From: a virus
Direction: 5' to 3' (one strand)
IMG/VR virus record: IMGVR_UViG_3300039309_000020
Coordinates: 1 to 35,210 of that record
Length of the DNA: 35,210 nucleotides
Below are positions 1 through 8,089 of the stretch, piece by piece; the stretch's first letter is position 1, and the number at the start of each line of letters is the position of its first letter. A program made the translations under genes and the position numbers. A model generated the notes under the pieces. The model was not told where the DNA came from. It saw only the letters and a list, made by a program, of their open reading frames with translations, and searched no databases.

Positions 1-14
1 CGAATCCGGTCGAG

Positions 15-1034
15 ATGGCGTTCGACAAAGGCCCGTGGTGTTGGTACAGATTTCTACCAGACGGTACGCCTGTCGCAGTCGCAGGTGTTACAACCGTGTT
101 GAAAGTAATTTACAAACCAGCTCTCCTGCCTTGGGGAATCCGAGTCTGTTTAGAAAAGATGAAGGCGTTGCTCGTCGAAGGGCGCTACGTCATCACACCA
201 GAGATCGCAGAAACGTTTCCGTTGTATGAGGGATCACTCGATGAGATTATTCAGGCGGCACGCAAGACCGATTCAGAAATCCTCATCGAAGCTGGTGACG
301 TAGGAACGAGTGCACATGACTTCCTCGAAAAAATCGGCCAGACGTACATCCGGGGCGACGAAGCGAGACGCCTCGAACTGCTCGCACACTTTCCTGAGGA
401 TGACCGGGCTGCGTCTTGTGCAATCTCTGCGCTCGAATTCTTTCAGCGGCATCACATTCAATTCATCCACACAGAGAGGCCCGTTTATTCTAGAAGCCTC
501 GACTGTTGCGGGACGATGGACGCACTGGTCTGGGCTAGTTCTTGTGACGACCCCGCTTGTTGCCCGGAACCCTATGAACACAGCCTTACGCTTCTCGACT
601 ACAAAAGTTCGAACGGTGTCTATCCTAGCTACATGGCGCAGGCCGCTCTCTATGCGTATGCGTTCATGGAAGAGTTTCCTGACCAGCATATAGATCGTAG
701 GTTTGTGTTGAAACTGCCCAAGACAGAGGGTGCGTTTCAATCGTTTCACATGGCGGGAGACGAATTGTTTCGGCAAGACCTTGCGATTTACACTTTTGCG
801 TTAGGGCTATATCGAAGTATTCATATTGTCGAAGAACGAATGAGCGATCTGGCTGCGGAAGCGAAGGCGATTCGACAGGCTGCTGAGACAAAGGCGGACG
901 ACACTCGCCAAGCGATCAAGTGTGACAAGGCGGACGAGTACCAAGGCGTGAGAAAGAAAAAATCGTGCAATGGCAAGGAAACAATGTGCGAAGCCTGCAC
1001 GAAAATTTGGCTTGACAAGCACTCGACAGTCTGA
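15..1034 (+). CDS. PD-(D/E)XK (Cas4/RecB-like) nuclease, possibly 5' partial
   Basis: Predicted metal-dependent exonuclease of the PD-(D/E)XK superfamily, of the kind phages use in recombination and replication. Visible motifs are GTSAHDF near residue 97, E154, GTMD at 166-169, the DYK core at 195-197, and QAALY at 209-213. This is the order of the RecB/Cas4 nuclease motifs (H-E-D-DxK-QxxxY). A Cys-containing C-terminal tail follows a charged helix, but a Cas4-type Fe-S cluster is not clear. The frame stays open to the window edge and no ribosome binding site precedes the ATG, so the true start may lie upstream. A promoter for the next gene overlaps its 3' end. Confidence 0.8.
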   Translation: MAFDKGPWCWYRFLPDGTPVAVAGVTTVLKVIYKPALLPWGIRVCLEKMKALLVEGRYVITPEIAETFPLYEGSLDEIIQAARKTDSEILIEAGDVGTSAHDFLEKIGQTYIRGDEARRLELLAHFPEDDRAASCAISALEFFQRHHIQFIHTERPVYSRSLDCCGTMDALVWASSCDDPACCPEPYEHSLTLLDYKSSNGVYPSYMAQAALYAYAFMEEFPDQHIDRRFVLKLPKTEGAFQSFHMAGDELFRQDLAIYTFALGLYRSIHIVEERMSDLAAEAKAIRQAAETKADDTRQAIKCDKADEYQGVRKKKSCNGKETMCEACTKIWLDKHSTV

Positions 1035-1040
1035 TACGAT
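1012..1040 (+). promoter_or_regulatory. sigma70-like promoter P1 with CTTGACAAG box
   Basis: The -35 TTGACA (1012-1017) and -10 TACGAT (1035-1040) are separated by 17 bp. They sit over the 3' end of the nuclease gene, upstream of the alanine-repeat gene at 1063. The -35 lies inside the 9-mer CTTGACAAG that recurs at other promoters of this window. Confidence 0.75.
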
Positions 1041-1062
1041 TCTAATAGTACAGGAGAGTGAT

Positions 1063-1782
1063 ATGACAAAAATGACTTATTACAAAGTTCTCGCCGCAGA
1101 TGGGTGTTCACCTGTTCATGGTGGAACGGGGAAATGGTTTCTTCCTAAAGGAAAGCTTGTAGGAAAGTGGATGCCCGCAATCAAACCCGTGCTGTGCCAA
1201 CAAGGCTATCACTTTGTTACTCTCGATCAGTTACCACGATGGGTTGGGCCGACTCTTTACGAAATAGAAGTGCGAGGCGAAGTGCTTACCGCAGAAGACA
1301 AGAGTGTCGCAGAACAGGCCCGTCTGATTAAAAGAGTGGATACTTGGAATGAAAAAAATTTAAGGCTGTTCGCTGCGGATTGTGCGGAACACGTTTTAGG
1401 AATTTATGAAAAACAATATCCAAATGATGAACACCCTCGTAAATCCATTCAAGCCGCCCGTGATTTCGCAAATGGTCTAATTGACGCCGCTGCCGCCAAC
1501 GCCGCCTCCGCCTCCGCCTACGCCGCCTCCGCCTACGCCGCCTCCACCGCCGCCTACGCCGCCTCCACCGCCGCCAACGCCGCCTCCGCCTCCGCCTACG
1601 CCTACGCCGCCTACGCCTACGCCGCCTCCACCGCCGCCAACGCCGCCTCCGCCTCCGCCTACGCCTACGCCGCCTCCACCGCCGCCTACGCCGCCTCCGC
1701 CTCCGCCTACGCCGCCTCCGCCTCCGCCTACGAAACCCAATGGCAGGCAAATAGATTAAAATATTACTTGGAGGTAGAATAA
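1063..1782 (+). CDS. Phage protein with Ala/Ser/Tyr repeat domain
   Basis: Protein of 239 aa. The start is the ATG with AGGAG nine bases upstream, just after promoter P1. A longer in-frame ORF begins inside the previous gene but has no ribosome site. Residues 1-140 form a compact domain (KVLAADG, GKWFLPKG, GYHFVTLDQLPRW) seen in hypothetical phage proteins. Residues 142-223 consist only of Ala, Ser, Tyr, Thr and Asn in a repeating AAS-A-Y/N pattern, then a short tail ends in YYLEVE. Alanine-repeat tails after this kind of N-terminus occur in proteins sometimes labelled putative immunity proteins; that label comes from recall and is not shown here. Function unknown. The domain is probably helical, and its length may vary by slippage. 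Confidence 0.8.
   Translation: MTKMTYYKVLAADGCSPVHGGTGKWFLPKGKLVGKWMPAIKPVLCQQGYHFVTLDQLPRWVGPTLYEIEVRGEVLTAEDKSVAEQARLIKRVDTWNEKNLRLFAADCAEHVLGIYEKQYPNDEHPRKSIQAARDFANGLIDAAAANAASASAYAASAYAASTAAYAASTAANAASASAYAYAAYAYAASTAANAASASAYAYAASTAAYAASASAYAASASAYETQWQANRLKYYLEVE
1486..1731 (+). repeat. GCC/TCC/TAC trinucleotide repeat with a 63-bp higher-order period
   Basis: About 246 bp made almost only of GCC, TCC, ACC, TAC and AAC codons, so nearly every third base is C. A 54-bp unit at 1558-1611 is repeated exactly at 1621-1674. All three forward frames and some reverse frames stay open here because of composition; only the Ala/Ser/Tyr frame is continuous with a normal protein on both sides. Confidence 0.9.
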
Positions 1783-1955
1783 TGGCGAAAGATGGATTCC
1801 TATTATGGCTTGATGCAACGATTCGGGCGGTTATAGATGACAACGAAGAGAATGATTACCGGACTACTTGGTATGACGGCAACGAACGATCTGGGTCAGA
1901 TGTACTGGCAGTTCTAAAGACCGTCAGAAATCATTATTTGAAAGGAAAGAAATAA
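1782..1955 (+). CDS. Small phage protein of unknown function (57 aa)
   Basis: Starts with ATG overlapping the TAA of the alanine-repeat gene (TAATG), with GGAGG ten bases upstream, and ends in a TAATG overlap with the next gene. The product is acidic in the middle (DDNEEND) with a Lys-rich C-terminus. No family recognised. The coupled overlaps on both sides support it as real. Confidence 0.7.
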   Translation: MAKDGFLLWLDATIRAVIDDNEENDYRTTWYDGNERSGSDVLAVLKTVRNHYLKGKK

Positions 1956-2212
1956 TGGCAAAAGAGACGGCAGCAACCGTGACGGCTTGGCGGAAGACGG
2001 AGACGAAAGTTGAACTGGAAGACACGGGCGACATTTTGATTCCGCTGCGACGTATGTACGAGTACTATGTACAGAAATCCTGCAAGCTGTATCAGCAAGC
2101 AGCCGAGAATCCCGAGAATCCCGAGAATCCCGAAAAACGGGCAAACATCATCAAGAACGCCGATTACTATAAGCGGGCGGCTGAGTCCGTCATGGCGGTG
2201 ATCAACCAATGA
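1955..2212 (+). CDS. Small phage protein with ENP repeat (85 aa)
   Basis: Begins at the ATG coupled to the preceding stop (TAATG), with AAAGGA upstream. The first half is probably beta-rich; the second half is helical (RRMYEYYVQKSCKLYQQAAE). These are joined by an ENPENPENPE linker encoded by three exact 9-bp repeats. Its TGA overlaps the next ATG. Function not recognised. Confidence 0.7.
   Translation: MAKETAATVTAWRKTETKVELEDTGDILIPLRRMYEYYVQKSCKLYQQAAENPENPENPEKRANIIKNADYYKRAAESVMAVINQ
2105..2131 (+). repeat. Three tandem copies of GAGAATCCC
   Basis: Exact 9-bp in-frame tandem repeat (2105-2113, 2114-2122, 2123-2131) coding Glu-Asn-Pro three times. Copy number changes would keep the frame. 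Confidence 0.9.
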
Positions 2213-2394
2213 TTGAGAATCGAAACAATGTGACGCTTCGTAGTTTCGTGCGGTATTGCGAACAGAATCCCGAAATGCGGTTCTGGCAATGCCTAAGGAA
2301 CTGGGCGGGCGTCTACTTCATCATCGCATCAAGAGAGTGCCCGGTCAACGAATCCGAGCAAAATACTTTTTTCTGGACTGGAAGGAATAAATGA
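2209..2394 (+). CDS. Small phage protein of unknown function (61 aa)
   Basis: ATGA overlap with the stop of the previous gene and with the start of the next, typical of translational coupling. Aromatic-rich centre (FWQCLRNWAGVYFIIASRECP). No family recognised. Confidence 0.65.
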   Translation: MIENRNNVTLRSFVRYCEQNPEMRFWQCLRNWAGVYFIIASRECPVNESEQNTFFWTGRNK

Positions 2395-2768
2395 CATTCG
2401 AATCGTATGCACGTAGACTGACGAAGCACTTCATGCAAGCCCTGAAGAGGCAGAGTACTGCTTCTCATGGTAATCTCACGCTTGGAACGATTGACCTCAC
2501 CCCCAAGACTCCTCGACTCTCGTGGCTGGGCGGCAAGATGCACAAGCAAGCGAAAGGTAGGCGCTCTGGCAACTCCGGGCATTTGCCCGAGCACATTCTG
2601 GCGAACACGGACAATGCCAATCCTTATCAGGGGCCAGACGGCAAATGGTACTTCATCGAGGAAGGCAATCATCCTTGCGAAGTCGCCTATGAAACACGGG
2701 TAGCAGCGAACATCGCCCTGCTCGATTATCGGAAGTGGCTGAATATGCCGAAAGAGATTCAAGCATAG
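2391..2768 (+). CDS. Phage protein of unknown function (125 aa)
   Basis: Start ATG overlaps the previous TGA and has AAGGA upstream. A basic N-terminal half (KMHKQAKGRR) is followed by a C-terminal domain with NPYQGPDGKWYFIEE and a helix rich in Ala and Leu. The sequence resembles conserved hypothetical phage proteins, but no function can be given. Confidence 0.7.
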   Translation: MTFESYARRLTKHFMQALKRQSTASHGNLTLGTIDLTPKTPRLSWLGGKMHKQAKGRRSGNSGHLPEHILANTDNANPYQGPDGKWYFIEEGNHPCEVAYETRVAANIALLDYRKWLNMPKEIQA

Positions 2769-2777
2769 AAAGGGAAT

Positions 2778-3524
2778 ATGTCATTTGAAGAATTGCAGAT
2801 CGGTATGAATACACCGACCGAAATCGTGGGAGAAGCCGTCGCAGGCGAAGCAGCCCAGGTGTTGAAGCAGATCAAGAATCTCGTAAAGGGAATCTCGTCG
2901 AACACGTTTGATTTGGCAACTGCGCTTTACAAAGTGAAGAAAAACAAGTGGTATGCACCAAAGTGCTCGACTTTCACCGAATACATTGGTACAATAGACT
3001 TGAGGTCGAGCAAGGGACATTATCTCGTGCGAATTGCCCAGACCATGGAAGACGCCGGAATTGAGCGGGCTGTGTTCGAACCGATTGGGATTGCCAAATT
3101 AAGAGCCATTTGTCGATTGGACTTGACAGATGAGAACGGAAATGGGAAGATGTACGAAGGCAAGCCCGCTGTCGAAGTCATCAAGGATTTGATTGCACAG
3201 GCTCCTGCTCATTCGCCAGAAACGATGGGAGAAGCAGTAAAGAAATTACAAGGGTTGGTCGGAGAAGATTCAATTGTTTGGGTTAACTTCCCCATCAAAC
3301 TTGCGGCACGAAACGAATGGGATAAGGCGGTGGCACTTGCTCAAAAAAATATCGGGTCTGTTGGACAGGACACTGAGGGGAATTACATTGATGCCTCTGT
3401 CGGGCGTTGTGCGGAGGTTATTGCGCTTTCCTACAATCAAGACCCAAACAACATGCCCGAAGGAGAAACCAGTGTTCCAGAAATTTCTGAAGGACTGGGA
3501 GCAACAGAACAAAAATCTGAATAA
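2778..3524 (+). CDS. Phage protein, possible DNA-binding helical domain (248 aa)
   Basis: Start ATG follows AAAGGGA. Residues 20-120 are a helical region (LATALYKVKKNKWY, FTEYIGT, GHYLVRIAQTMEDAG, IGIAKLRAICRL). Spaced short helices of this kind occur in phage proteins of the DUF3102/ParB-associated type; this likeness is weak and is an inference. A loop and an acidic C-terminus follow. It lies 10 bp before the start of the Clp-like ATPase, so the two are probably co-translated and might act together. Confidence 0.65.
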   Translation: MSFEELQIGMNTPTEIVGEAVAGEAAQVLKQIKNLVKGISSNTFDLATALYKVKKNKWYAPKCSTFTEYIGTIDLRSSKGHYLVRIAQTMEDAGIERAVFEPIGIAKLRAICRLDLTDENGNGKMYEGKPAVEVIKDLIAQAPAHSPETMGEAVKKLQGLVGEDSIVWVNFPIKLAARNEWDKAVALAQKNIGSVGQDTEGNYIDASVGRCAEVIALSYNQDPNNMPEGETSVPEISEGLGATEQKSE

Positions 3525-3534
3525 GTAGGTGCCT

Positions 3535-4551
3535 ATGCGAACAATCGACACGTCTAAGACGAGCCCGAAGGTCCAAACTTTAAGGTCGAAGTTTGCCTCT
3601 CTGATTGTCGGCCAAGACGAAGCGACGGGTGCGATTACAAACTGTTTGGAGAAGTTTATGAGTGGTATGAACGATCCACAGAGACCTATTGCATCTTTGC
3701 TGTTTTTAGGACCGACCGGGACAGGAAAGACTTCTGTCGTCGAAGCGTTCGCTGAGGGGATTACAGGGAACGCCGTAAACATGATCAAGATTGATTGTGC
3801 GGAGTTCCAGCACTCGCACGAGATCGCCAAGCTGATTGGTAGTCCGCCCGGATATCTCGGACACAAAGAAACGCCCGCTCGCTTCAAAGACGAGACGATC
3901 AAGAAGTTACAAAACTTCGATGTACCGTTTACGATTGTCCTCTTTGACGAGATCGAGAAAGCGTCGGACGATTTGTGGAATCTACTGCTGGGAATCCTCG
4001 ACCGGGGGGCGATCACGCTGGGCGATAATAGCGTGACTGACTTTACGAAGACGATCATCTTCATGACTTCGAATGTCGGCTCTCGCAAGATCGCTGAGAA
4101 CGGCGGGCTGGGATTCTTGCCCGAGAATACTGACGCCAAAGACGAGGCTGAGATCAAGGCATCCGCTCAATCTGCGGCTAAGGCAAAATTTTCACCAGAA
4201 TTTCTTAACCGACTCGATGAGATCGTGGTCTTCCACACTCTTTCAAGAGATCAGATCGAAGAGATCATGGGCATGGAGTTGAAAAAGATTCAAGTCAGGT
4301 TTACCCGATCTTCGGGGAACGTGCTCAACGTCTCCCCTGCGGCTCTGGCTGAATTGTTACTCCGTGGATATGACAAGAAGTACAACGCCCGTGGCATTCG
4401 GCGAACATTAGAAAAAGAGATCATGACTCCTGTTTCCCGAGCGGCATCGGCGGGAGAGATCGGGCACGGGGAGAACATCGTAGCCGACTTTATGGACGGG
4501 GCGTTCAGATTCTATTCGCTGAAACAGAAGGCAGAAGGAGCGATTGCATGA
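3535..4551 (+). CDS. Clp-type AAA+ ATPase (ClpB/ClpA D2-like, single ring)
   Basis: A 338-aa AAA+ unfoldase module matching only the second ATPase ring of ClpA/ClpB. Motifs in order: IVGQDEA near 24-30, Walker A GPTGTGKT 59-66, substrate pore loop PPGYLGH 104-110, Walker B VLFDEIE 135-141, sensor-1 MTSN 177-180, arginine finger FLNR 223-226, and sensor-2 ARGIRR in the C-terminal small domain. There is no Clp N-domain, no first ring, no M-domain and no ClpX zinc finger. An IGF-type ClpP loop is not evident. The ATG after GTAGGTG was chosen over a GTG two codons earlier. It could remodel a phage complex or redirect a host protease. The family call is firm, the role is not. Confidence 0.9.
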   Translation: MRTIDTSKTSPKVQTLRSKFASLIVGQDEATGAITNCLEKFMSGMNDPQRPIASLLFLGPTGTGKTSVVEAFAEGITGNAVNMIKIDCAEFQHSHEIAKLIGSPPGYLGHKETPARFKDETIKKLQNFDVPFTIVLFDEIEKASDDLWNLLLGILDRGAITLGDNSVTDFTKTIIFMTSNVGSRKIAENGGLGFLPENTDAKDEAEIKASAQSAAKAKFSPEFLNRLDEIVVFHTLSRDQIEEIMGMELKKIQVRFTRSSGNVLNVSPAALAELLLRGYDKKYNARGIRRTLEKEIMTPVSRAASAGEIGHGENIVADFMDGAFRFYSLKQKAEGAIA

Positions 4552-4802
4552 GAGGCGTAAGTAGTTGGGCAAAGGAAGTCTATGAGCGGGATAACTGGCA
4601 CTGCCGCAGTTGCAATAACACCTCTGCGTTGACCCCTCACCACCTAAAATTTCGTAGTCAAGGGGGTACTGATACACTCGATAACCTTTTGACACTTTGT
4701 TGGAATTGCCATAGAAATTTGCACGACGGATTTCTAAAGATCACAATCGATCCCGATCTCGGGACGATTCACTTCGAACGGATGAAAGGATTCAAAATAT
4801 GA
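4548..4802 (+). CDS. HNH endonuclease (84 aa)
   Basis: Minimal HNH nuclease. C-x2-C (CRSC) near residue 20, then HH in TPHHLKF, the Asn of DNLLTLC, and a second C-x2-C-H (CWNCHRNLH) form a complete zinc-supported beta-beta-alpha-metal site. Start is the ATG overlapping the Clp-like gene stop (ATGA). It is the first of several single-gene nucleases in this genome and could be a homing nuclease or a processing enzyme. Confidence 0.88.
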   Translation: MRGVSSWAKEVYERDNWHCRSCNNTSALTPHHLKFRSQGGTDTLDNLLTLCWNCHRNLHDGFLKITIDPDLGTIHFERMKGFKI

Positions 4803-4972
4803 GCGATTCACGAAGAGGCAAGAAGCAAAACGGGAACAAGAGTTATGCGGCCCGTGCCGAATGGATGGCTGGAAAGAAGATCGGACGCCGCAAGCAAATC
4901 TGGATATGGGACCGTGAGCCTGCTGCGACTGAAAACGGGCTGCCTGGAATCGGGCATTGGGAGAAGATATGA
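4799..4972 (+). CDS. Small basic phage protein (57 aa)
   Basis: Start ATG overlaps the HNH stop and its stop overlaps the next ATG. N-terminus rich in Lys/Arg, then a Trp-rich middle (RKQIWIWDRE). May bind nucleic acid, but this rests only on charge. Confidence 0.6.
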   Translation: MSDSRRGKKQNGNKSYAARAEWMAGKKIGRRKQIWIWDREPAATENGLPGIGHWEKI

Positions 4973-5139
4973 AGAAGCCCGTTCGAAAGAAAAGTGATCC
5001 TCGCCCGGAAACGATACGATATCGAGAGCATTCCAAGCAGATCGTGATTCTTGCCCGAGAGATCGTGAAATTGCGAAAACGAATAGACGATCTGGAAAAC
5101 AGTTTCAAAACACATATTGACTTTGGAGGTCATAGATGA
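4969..5139 (+). CDS. Small basic coiled-coil protein (56 aa)
   Basis: Start is the ATG at 4969, coupled to the previous stop. A basic N-terminus (KKPVRKKSDPR) is followed by a heptad-like helix (ILAREIVKLRKRIDDLE) that probably forms a short coiled coil. No family recognised. Confidence 0.65.
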   Translation: MKKPVRKKSDPRPETIRYREHSKQIVILAREIVKLRKRIDDLENSFKTHIDFGGHR

Positions 5140-5534
5140 GCGAGACAAGGCTGTCGGGAATGAATGAGGTCGAACTGGCGAATATAGAATTTCATGATCG
5201 TGTGGAAACCGTCGAATCCGAAATTCGAGCGGACCAAGTTAAACAAGCAATTGCCGAAGTCAACAAGGTCATCGACCGGATGACAGAGCTAGTCGTCACT
5301 CCGGTCATCGAGAAAACTGTCGTCGATGCCAGTAAGGGCGGATACGAAGTTCACCCAGAATCGTATACTCCGCTGCGGATGATTGTATTTGTACAAAGCA
5401 CCGGCCAACACTACGAACTGCTCAAGACCGGAGAAGCCACCGAGTGGGGCACGAAGAACCCGCCCGACTATCTCGAATATTGGGCTATTGACTGTCCACA
5501 TATATCTTGGATAGGGGTCAAACGTGCCGGATAG
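5136..5534 (+). CDS. Phage protein of unknown function (132 aa)
   Basis: ATG overlaps the previous TGA and is preceded by GGAGG. An N-terminal helical half (residues 10-55, many Glu/Val) is followed by a beta-rich half with RMIVFVQSTGQHYELL and PDYLEYWAIDC. No family recognised. It overlaps the following gene by 11 bp. Confidence 0.65.
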   Translation: MSETRLSGMNEVELANIEFHDRVETVESEIRADQVKQAIAEVNKVIDRMTELVVTPVIEKTVVDASKGGYEVHPESYTPLRMIVFVQSTGQHYELLKTGEATEWGTKNPPDYLEYWAIDCPHISWIGVKRAG

Positions 5535-5757
5535 TTATCTCGATTACGAATTTGTCGGAAGGATTGAGAGCGGGAAGACTTGTATCTGGGATGTAAAGTC
5601 TCGGGGCAACTCGGCTCCTCTCGGGCAAGTAAAATGGTACGATGCTTGGCGGAAGTACGTTTTCTATCCTAGCCCCAACACTCTGTTCGATTACTCATGT
5701 TTGCAAGAGATTGCTTTGTTTTGCCACACGAATACTAGGAGTCACAATGCAAGCTAA
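5524..5757 (+). CDS. Small phage protein of unknown function (77 aa)
   Basis: GTG start preceded by AGGGG at normal spacing, inside the end of the previous gene. The core WDVKSRGNSAPLGQVKWY then AWRKYVFYP resembles a recurrent small phage domain with conserved Lys-Trp-Tyr and Arg-Lys-Tyr pairs. Function unknown. Overlaps the next gene by 11 bp. Confidence 0.65.
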   Translation: MPDSYLDYEFVGRIESGKTCIWDVKSRGNSAPLGQVKWYDAWRKYVFYPSPNTLFDYSCLQEIALFCHTNTRSHNAS

Positions 5758-6115
5758 TAAAACCAAGGCGGAACGTAGTCGGGAAGCGAATGCCCGATAT
5801 TACCGGCGTCACCCGAAACGGGAACTGCTCCATAGTGCCAAACGTCGAGCTAAGGAAAAGGACTGCCAGTTCGATTTGCGAGAGACCGATTTTGAGATTC
5901 CTACGGTTTGTCCAATCTTGGGAATCCCGCTGGTTTGCGGCAAAGGGAGTATCACACCAAATAGTCCGACACTGGACCGGATCGTCCCTTTATTGGGGTA
6001 CATCAAAGGAAACGTCTGGGTCATATCCGCCAGAGCGAATTTGATGAAGAACGATGCGTCGATTCACGAATTAATAGACTTTGCAGAATGGGTAGCAAGG
6101 ACATATGGAATCTAG
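5747..6115 (+). CDS. HNH-like phage endonuclease (122 aa)
   Basis: Start ATG with AGGAG seven bases upstream; a longer in-frame ORF extends back into the previous gene without a ribosome site. The N-terminal 50 residues are a basic helix (ERSREANARYYRRHPKR). The C-terminal half has CPILGIPL, SPTLDRIVPLLGYIKGNVW and SARANLMKNDAS, the pattern of a widespread phage HNH-like zinc fold that usually reads CPxLGIPL...SLDRIDxxKGYVKGNV. Here the second half of the motif keeps Asp-Arg and Asn. Probably a nuclease or DNA-binding protein. Confidence 0.72.
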   Translation: MQANKTKAERSREANARYYRRHPKRELLHSAKRRAKEKDCQFDLRETDFEIPTVCPILGIPLVCGKGSITPNSPTLDRIVPLLGYIKGNVWVISARANLMKNDASIHELIDFAEWVARTYGI

Positions 6116-7769
6116 GCTCTATCAAACCGAAGCGATTGATGCAGTGCTGACGGCATATAATCAAGGTTGGCACCAGCAGCTTCTCAGCATGGCTACCGGC
6201 ACAGGAAAAACTCGAACATGTAGCCTGCTTTATGAGAAGTTAAAATCTCGAATTCCTGGAAAGATGCTAATTCTCGATCATACCGAAGAACTGATTGACC
6301 AATTCGTCGCCACAATGAAGTCTGTGAATCCGTCTCTTCGTATTGACCGAGAAATGGCCCAACACAAAGCAGACCCAGATAAAGCTGATGTAGTAGTCGC
6401 AAGTGTTCCGTCTTTGGGCCGATTGAATACTACCCGAATCATAAAGTACGATATGTCCCAGTGGAATATTGTGATCGTTGATGAAGCCCAGCATACGCTG
6501 GCGGAATCATACATGCGAATTCTGGAAGCCTTCGGCGTCTTGGGCGATACCAAGAAACTTTTATTAGGTATGACCGCAACTCCGTTTCGAGCGGATGGTC
6601 GGGCTTTAGGGGAAGTTTACAAGAAGATTGTGTATTCGTACAGTTTACGGCAGGCGATTACTGATCAATGGTTGGTGCCCATACGAGGCTATCGGGTGGT
6701 CACCCAGACAGATATCTCGGGCGTCAAGGTCTCGGGCGGCGATCTGGACAAGATCGTGCTAGAGTCCACAATCAATACACCTGAGCGAAATAAGGCGATT
6801 GTAGATGCTTGGCTCAAATTTGGGGATCAGAGGTCAACCCTAGTATTCGCCGCTGGTATAGAGCACGCCAAGGCACTTAGTGAGACTTTTACGGAGGCGG
6901 GCGTGCCCTCAAAAGCCATTTGGGGGTCGGATGATGACCGATCCGAAAAATTGCAAGAATTTCGGGATTCCAAGATTCAGGTACTGATCAATTGTAATTT
7001 ACTAACGGAAGGCGTCGATCTACCTAGAATTTCCTGCATAATACTGGCAAGACCTACTAAAAGCGGGGTACTTTTCACCCAAATGGTGGGAAGAAGTACC
7101 CGACTATACCCAGAAAAGACGGATTCCATTGTCCTAGATGTCGTGGACATTTGTGGAAGTCACTCACTCTGTACACTGCCGATGCTGATGGGCATGCCCG
7201 TCAATCTGGATTTACAGGGACACGGTCTGGTTGAAGTCGCAGAAAAAATTGAAGCCGCCCAAGAAGAACATGATACTATCGATTTCACGAAACTCAAGGC
7301 GGTAGATAGCATCAAGCAATACATCGAGCAGGTTGATCTTTTTGCCGTAAGATTTCCTTCGGAGGTCACTGACAACTCTGAGTTTCGTTGGGTCCGTGCG
7401 ATTGACGGCGGATTCGTAATGAAAGTTCCCCGCCCGAAAATGGATAGCACGGGCACGAAATCAGGACGTGTACGAATATACGAAAACGTCCTAGGCGAGT
7501 GGGAGATCGACGGGCGGATCAAAGACAAACTGTTCCACGGTGTTCGTAAGAGCATCGAAGAGGCATTCGGCTGTGCAGACCAACAGATTCGACAACGTAG
7601 CCCGGAGTCAGTCTGTCTGGTCAATCGGAGTGCAGCATGGATGGCGAAGCCCGCAACACCTGCTCAGATGAAGATGTTGAATCGGCTGTACAAGGGAAAG
7701 CAGTGGCCAGAAGATTTCACTCAGGGACAGGCATCGTACTGGATTGACAAAAGGATCGGAGGCAAGTGA
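6105..7769 (+). CDS. Superfamily 2 DEAD/DEAH-box helicase
   Basis: ATP-dependent nucleic-acid helicase of 554 aa, similar in layout to phage UvsW and type III restriction helicases. Motif I ATGTGKT at 30-36, motif II DEAQH at 126-130, motif III TATPFR at 157-162, then the second RecA-like domain with TLVFAAGIEH, LTEGVDLP and motif VI QMVGRSTR. The C-terminal 180 residues hold an extra domain ending in a TPAQMKMLNRLYKG segment seen in other phage helicases. Start ATG overlaps the preceding gene by 11 bp. Likely role is replication restart, branch migration or recombination together with RecA and the nucleases in this arm. Confidence 0.92.
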   Translation: MESRLYQTEAIDAVLTAYNQGWHQQLLSMATGTGKTRTCSLLYEKLKSRIPGKMLILDHTEELIDQFVATMKSVNPSLRIDREMAQHKADPDKADVVVASVPSLGRLNTTRIIKYDMSQWNIVIVDEAQHTLAESYMRILEAFGVLGDTKKLLLGMTATPFRADGRALGEVYKKIVYSYSLRQAITDQWLVPIRGYRVVTQTDISGVKVSGGDLDKIVLESTINTPERNKAIVDAWLKFGDQRSTLVFAAGIEHAKALSETFTEAGVPSKAIWGSDDDRSEKLQEFRDSKIQVLINCNLLTEGVDLPRISCIILARPTKSGVLFTQMVGRSTRLYPEKTDSIVLDVVDICGSHSLCTLPMLMGMPVNLDLQGHGLVEVAEKIEAAQEEHDTIDFTKLKAVDSIKQYIEQVDLFAVRFPSEVTDNSEFRWVRAIDGGFVMKVPRPKMDSTGTKSGRVRIYENVLGEWEIDGRIKDKLFHGVRKSIEEAFGCADQQIRQRSPESVCLVNRSAAWMAKPATPAQMKMLNRLYKGKQWPEDFTQGQASYWIDKRIGGK

Positions 7770-8089
7770 TGAGTTTGGAATGGTTACAAGATTTGACGCC
7801 GGAAGAATACAAAAAACTGACGGAGACTCCAGAGGCGGTCAATCGAGTGCATCTGAGCGTAATCTTGGAGGAAATAAAGTCTGAGGTTATCAAGGCACGG
7901 GCAAAACATGCTCCGATGCGTGGGCGGCATGAAGGTTATGCCGTCATGCTGGAAGAAGTTGACGAAGTGTGGGAGGAGATCAAGAAAAGGGAATGTAATT
8001 GGTCCGAACTTCGGAAAGAACTGGTTCAGGTCGCAGCGATGGCGGTCTGTATGATTAACGAAGTGGTAGACGGACGGAGAGATGCCTGA
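7769..8089 (+). CDS. MazG-like nucleotide pyrophosphohydrolase
   Basis: All-alpha NTP pyrophosphohydrolase fold. Metal-binding acids are visible in GYAVMLEEVDEVWEEI and in the later helix ELVQVAAMA. This matches the phage MazG-like pattern of EExDE followed by E-x2-QVAA. The ATG was chosen because GGAGG lies six bases before it; a GTG just upstream is less well placed. Probably hydrolyses noncanonical or excess (d)NTPs to monophosphates. Confidence 0.75.
   Translation: MSLEWLQDLTPEEYKKLTETPEAVNRVHLSVILEEIKSEVIKARAKHAPMRGRHEGYAVMLEEVDEVWEEIKKRECNWSELRKELVQVAAMAVCMINEVVDGRRDA

Noticed and set aside
1328-1843. Long reverse and forward ORFs coding poly-Arg, poly-Gly or poly-Pro across the GCC/TCC repeat
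   Set aside because: They exist only because the repeat has no stop in several frames; no ribosome sites and no normal protein sequence on either side.
3270-4157. A 295-codon open frame on the - strand
   Set aside because: Antisense to the helical protein and Clp-like ATPase, which have full family motifs; no known motif in the antisense product.
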